From positions 62,001 to 126,000 of the forward strand of contig CATKXY010000002.1 of the NCBI GenBank assembly GCA_949840915.1: a stretch of 64,000 nucleotides of DNA, written 5' to 3'. This stretch comes from an uncultured Lachnospiraceae bacterium (GTDB lineage: Bacteria; Bacillota; Clostridia; Lachnospirales; Lachnospiraceae). The notes beneath the pieces are model-generated. The model had not been told where the DNA came from, ran no database searches, and saw only the letters and a list, made by a program, of their open reading frames with translations. The position numbers and the translations under genes are program-made. Positions 61,433 to 64,000 of the stretch are shown in pieces; position 1 is the stretch's first letter, and each line of letters starts with the position of its first letter.

Positions 61433-61462
61433 ACAGCTCATCCTTTGGATGGGCTGTTTTTT
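61433..61462 (+). terminator. Terminator of the HPr gene
   Basis: ACAGCTCATCC (61433-61443) pairs with GGATGGGCTGT (61447-61457), one G-U pair, TTT loop, T-run 61457-61462. Immediately after the stop codon. Confidence 0.93.
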
Positions 61463-61491
61463 ATGCGCAGAGGCGATAAATCTATGCTGTG

Positions 61492-61532
61492 ACAGGCAGC
61501 CTGTGCGGCGTGCGGGGAAGGTTTTCCCGTAC
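61492..61532 (+). other. Two hairpins in the leuA leader
   Basis: ACAGG/CCTGT (61492-61504) and a 10-bp stem (61510-61519 with 61523-61532, two G-U pairs). Neither is followed by a T-run; the second ends 33 nt before the leuA start. They might shape translation or mRNA stability; no T-box or leader peptide with Leu codons is visible. Confidence 0.4.
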
Positions 61533-61565
61533 CATTGAAAATAATTCACGAAAAGAGGTAGAAAT

Positions 61566-63245
61566 ATGTTAAATTATCAGAGATACCGGAAAAATCCGGT
61601 GATGGACTATCCGGAGAGAGAATGGCCGAATCGGGAGATTACCAAAGCGCCCGTATGGTGCAGTGTGGATCTCAGAGACGGGAATCAGGCGCTGATCGAC
61701 CCCATGGTGGTGGATGAAAAGATTGAAATGTTCTTATTCCTGCTGAAGCTGGGATTTAAGGAGGTTGAGATCGGCTTTCCCGCTGCCAGCCAGATAGAGT
61801 TTGATTTTCTGCGTCAGCTGGTAGACAGAAAGCTGATTCCGGACGATGTTGTGGTGCAGGTGCTGACTCAGTGCAGGGAAGAACTTATTGACCGTACCTT
61901 TGAGTCTATAGAGGGCTGTAAGCAGGCCATCGTACACATATACAATTCCACTTCCACGCTGCAGAGAGATGTTGTATTCCACAAGGATATGCCCGAGATC
62001 ACGCAGATTGCGCTGGAGGGAACCAGAATGGTGAAAGAGCGTGCCGCTGAATTCCCCGGCAGGATCATTCTGGAATATTCTCCGGAGAGCTTTACCGGCA
62101 CAGAGCCGGAGTATGCTGCAGAGATATGCAATGCGGTGATCAGAGAGTGGGGCCCTACCCCTGAGAATCCCATGATCATCAATCTGCCTTCCACAGTGGA
62201 GATGACGACGCCCAATGTATTTGCGGACCGCATCGAGTGGATGATCAAACATCTGGACAATCGGGAAAGTCTGATCATCAGTGTGCATCCGCACAATGAC
62301 AGAGGTACAGGCGTGGCCACAGCCGAGCTTTCACTGCTTGCGGGTGCGGACCGCATTGAGGGGACGCTGTTTGGAAACGGAGAGCGCACAGGAAATGTGG
62401 ATATACTGAATATTGCCTATAATATGTTCTCTCAGGGGATCAATCCCAATCTGAATATTGAGAGAGTGAATGATATCATAGAGATTTATGAGCGCTGCTG
62501 TAAGCTTCCGATCCACCCCAGACATCCCTATGCGGGCAAGCTGGTGTTCACGGCTTTCTCCGGCTCTCATCAGGATGCCATCAACAAGGGCGTCCAGGCC
62601 ATGAAGGAGCGGCAGAGTGAAATCTGGCAGGTTCCCTATCTGCCCATTGACCCCGCCGATATCGGCAGAGATTACGAGCCCATCGTGCGCATTAATTCTC
62701 AGTCCGGGAAGGGCGGCGTGGCGTTTATCATGGACACCTATTTTGGATTTAAGCTTCCCAAGGCCATGCACAAGGAGTTTGCAAATGTGATCCAAGTGAT
62801 CTCAGAGAAACAGGGCGAGGTGTCTCCGGAGAAAATCATGGAGAGCTTCCGGGAGGAATATCTGGACAAAAAGGAGCCTATTCATTTCAAGAAGCTGCGT
62901 GTGGATGATTTGAGCGGTTCCGTGAAGTCGCAGTTTGACACCCGGGTATCTGTGATTTACACCGATCACGGGCAGGAGAAATTCTTTGAGGCGGTGGGCA
63001 ACGGCCCTATTGATGCGGTAAAGAGAGGTCTGGCGGAGGAGCTGGACATCCGTGTCAAGGTGCTGGATTATGAAGAACACGCATTGCAGAGCGGTTCCAA
63101 TTCTCAGGCGGCGGCATATATCCATCTGCTGGACGCAGACACGGGACATGTGACCTATGGCGTGGGTGTCAGCTCCAATATCACACGCGCATCCGTGCGT
63201 GCGATATTCTCCGCTGTGAACAGACTGGGACTTGGTGAGAAATAG
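61566..63245 (+). CDS. leuA: 2-isopropylmalate synthase
   Basis: A 559-residue enzyme of the DRE-TIM family, first step of leucine synthesis (acetyl-CoA plus 2-ketoisovalerate). VDLRDGNQAL (~residue 35) holds the DRD-like metal motif, HPHNDRGTGVA (~240) has the HxH metal pair, and GNGERTGNVD is the flexible loop. The C-terminal ~120 residues are the LeuA dimer (regulatory) domain for leucine feedback. The length and the N-terminus (MLNYQRYRKNPVMDYPERE) match the long LeuA form (~550). It is alone, without leuB-D. Its stop is 1 bp from the convergent gene. Confidence 0.93.
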   Translation: MLNYQRYRKNPVMDYPEREWPNREITKAPVWCSVDLRDGNQALIDPMVVDEKIEMFLFLLKLGFKEVEIGFPAASQIEFDFLRQLVDRKLIPDDVVVQVLTQCREELIDRTFESIEGCKQAIVHIYNSTSTLQRDVVFHKDMPEITQIALEGTRMVKERAAEFPGRIILEYSPESFTGTEPEYAAEICNAVIREWGPTPENPMIINLPSTVEMTTPNVFADRIEWMIKHLDNRESLIISVHPHNDRGTGVATAELSLLAGADRIEGTLFGNGERTGNVDILNIAYNMFSQGINPNLNIERVNDIIEIYERCCKLPIHPRHPYAGKLVFTAFSGSHQDAINKGVQAMKERQSEIWQVPYLPIDPADIGRDYEPIVRINSQSGKGGVAFIMDTYFGFKLPKAMHKEFANVIQVISEKQGEVSPEKIMESFREEYLDKKEPIHFKKLRVDDLSGSVKSQFDTRVSVIYTDHGQEKFFEAVGNGPIDAVKRGLAEELDIRVKVLDYEEHALQSGSNSQAAAYIHLLDADTGHVTYGVGVSSNITRASVRAIFSAVNRLGLGEK

Positions 63246-63246
63246 A

Positions 63247-64000
63247 TCAACGGAAGGTAAACGAGTCATTCTCATTCACGATGCAGATCATAGTTTTGCC
63301 CGTGTTGAGAGTGATCTCGTCCCCGTTGTCGTCGTAGTATCTGGTGGGGCCGTAATCACTGTCCTTTTCCCAGTTTACATGGATGCCCTTGCCATTGGTA
63401 AAGAACCATCCGTCCCGGGTGGAGTCGTGGCATTGGAGCACCAGATAACCGTTTTCGTCCAGAGCTTCCTGCTTTGTATACTGTACTATCACATTCTTGA
63501 AGGACAGCTGTTCGCCGTTAGCGTCGGCGTGAGGCTCGTCTGAGGCCCCGGAGAGATGCTGGAAACGGTAGTATAGGCCGTCCTCCTCATTAAACTCAAA
63601 GTAGCAGCGGGTCAGCGGATAGCAGCCTGACATGTCGATATAAGTGGCGTTGGGAGCGTTGTCATCGTATTGGGTCAGTGCGTTGGGCTCGGCCTTGGGA
63701 GCGAACTGAAAATGGGTTTCGTCTGTCATCCCTCTGTATGACAGGCTGTAATGATGCTTTTCGATACGTTCCCGGAGTTTTTCGCCGTCCGTATAGACAT
63801 TATGAGGGTTCTGCCGATCCTTGGAACGGTAGAACGCACTGCTGTCCTGGGAGAGCCCGTCGATATTTTCCGTGTCTTCTTCCGCCATCAGGTCGTTGAT
63901 ATAAAAGGGTCCGCCGAAATGCACAAAAAAGGCATCCCACTCAAAGGCCCAGTAGGCATAGTAGGTGCGGGCACTCCGGATATTGCCGATGCGTACCAGA
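63247..64000 (-). CDS. DUF3048 domain protein (YerB-like), 5' end cut by the window edge
   Basis: The frame stays open to the window edge (codons before GTG 63924 read TYYAYWAFEWDAFF), so the N-terminus lies beyond the window; 250 codons are visible. The phrases VHFGGPFYIND, YRSKDRQNPHNVYTDGE, and HDSTRDGWFFTNGKG with a final tail of TFR match DUF3048 (YerB-like lipoproteins), with both N-terminal and C-terminal subdomains. Extracellular in family members, function not well known. It is convergent with leuA with a 1-bp gap and no visible terminator. Confidence 0.82.
   Translation of the reverse strand, partial: LVRIGNIRSARTYYAYWAFEWDAFFVHFGGPFYINDLMAEEDTENIDGLSQDSSAFYRSKDRQNPHNVYTDGEKLRERIEKHHYSLSYRGMTDETHFQFAPKAEPNALTQYDDNAPNATYIDMSGCYPLTRCYFEFNEEDGLYYRFQHLSGASDEPHADANGEQLSFKNVIVQYTKQEALDENGYLVLQCHDSTRDGWFFTNGKGIHVNWEKDSDYGPTRYYDDNGDEITLNTGKTMICIVNENDSFTFR

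Noticed and set aside
1..64000. Mobile elements, CRISPR arrays, phage genes or toxin-antitoxin pairs
   Set aside because: I looked for transposase or integrase motifs, regularly spaced repeats and typical small gene pairs and saw none. The DUF1266-DUF2185 gene has no toxin next to it, and the AT-rich pair at 27750-28519 does not resemble a toxin-antitoxin pair since both products are exported or anchored.

Overview
The window reads as a low-to-moderate GC Firmicute chromosome, most likely a motile member of the Lachnospiraceae (Clostridia). This rests on gene content and order: a glutamine synthetase of type III, the ireB-ruvX-DUF1292-rnj-ylbF-mltG-trmR-U32 block known from Firmicutes, the mbl-flhO-flhP arrangement, a cdaA-cdaR-glmM operon, and RBSs of the AGGAGG type throughout. 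It is ordinary core chromosome: I see no insertion sequence, prophage, integrase or CRISPR array. Genes are packed and mostly on the plus strand. The only stretch above 300 bases without a protein gene (30916-31380) holds a tRNA-Gln with its own promoter and terminator.

Layout. 2-1294: end of an unknown gene. 1375-9888 (minus): a six-gene operon from one good promoter, with three related polytopic GT-C-like proteins or fragments, a fourth large membrane protein, a lipoprotein and a membrane protein with a C-terminal J-domain; probably envelope glycan assembly. 10086-12347: a polar amino-acid ABC transporter whose binding lipoprotein has its two sequence halves in swapped order (a natural circular permutation). 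12525-15914: hybrid sensor kinase with two receivers. 15955-22006: RNA modification and sulfur transfer (prmA, rsmE, cysteine desulfurase, thiI, mtaB) plus a minus-strand HPr-like protein lacking the active histidine. 22110-27699: ireB, ruvX, RNase J, a YlbF-like protein, a very short MltG-like protein, trmR and a U32 protein (trhP-like), i.e. the tRNA 5-hydroxyuridine pathway. 27750-28760: a small AT-rich bicistron of secreted or anchored proteins. 28804-35034: glutamine synthetase III, tRNA-Gln, a CPBP protease, acyl-ACP thioesterase, a DUF1266-DUF2185 fusion and a CvfB-like S1 protein. 35084-40808: a YjfB-like protein, a PucR/CdaR-type regulator, then ftsE-ftsX, an EnvC-like M23 protein and a CtpA protease. 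40987-47584: uvrB behind a LexA (SOS) box, a GT-C membrane protein overlapping it, then uvrA. 47605-52526: a chemoreceptor, mbl and flagellar rod genes. 52593-55984: recD2, comFC and a YvyF-like flagellar operon protein. 56028-61017: two unrecognised membrane proteins followed by cdaA-cdaR-glmM (c-di-AMP and cell-wall precursor supply). 61166-63245: HPr and a 2-isopropylmalate synthase. 63247-64000: DUF3048 lipoprotein cut by the window edge.

The most striking observation is the circularly permuted amino-acid binding protein (10086-10874). Others worth following are the Crh-like HPr, the sigma28-like promoter followed at once by a terminator before mbl, the tandem GT-C paralogues separated by one in-frame stop, and the two uncharacterised membrane proteins tied to the c-di-AMP operon. 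All functions were assigned by reading motifs; no database search was run.
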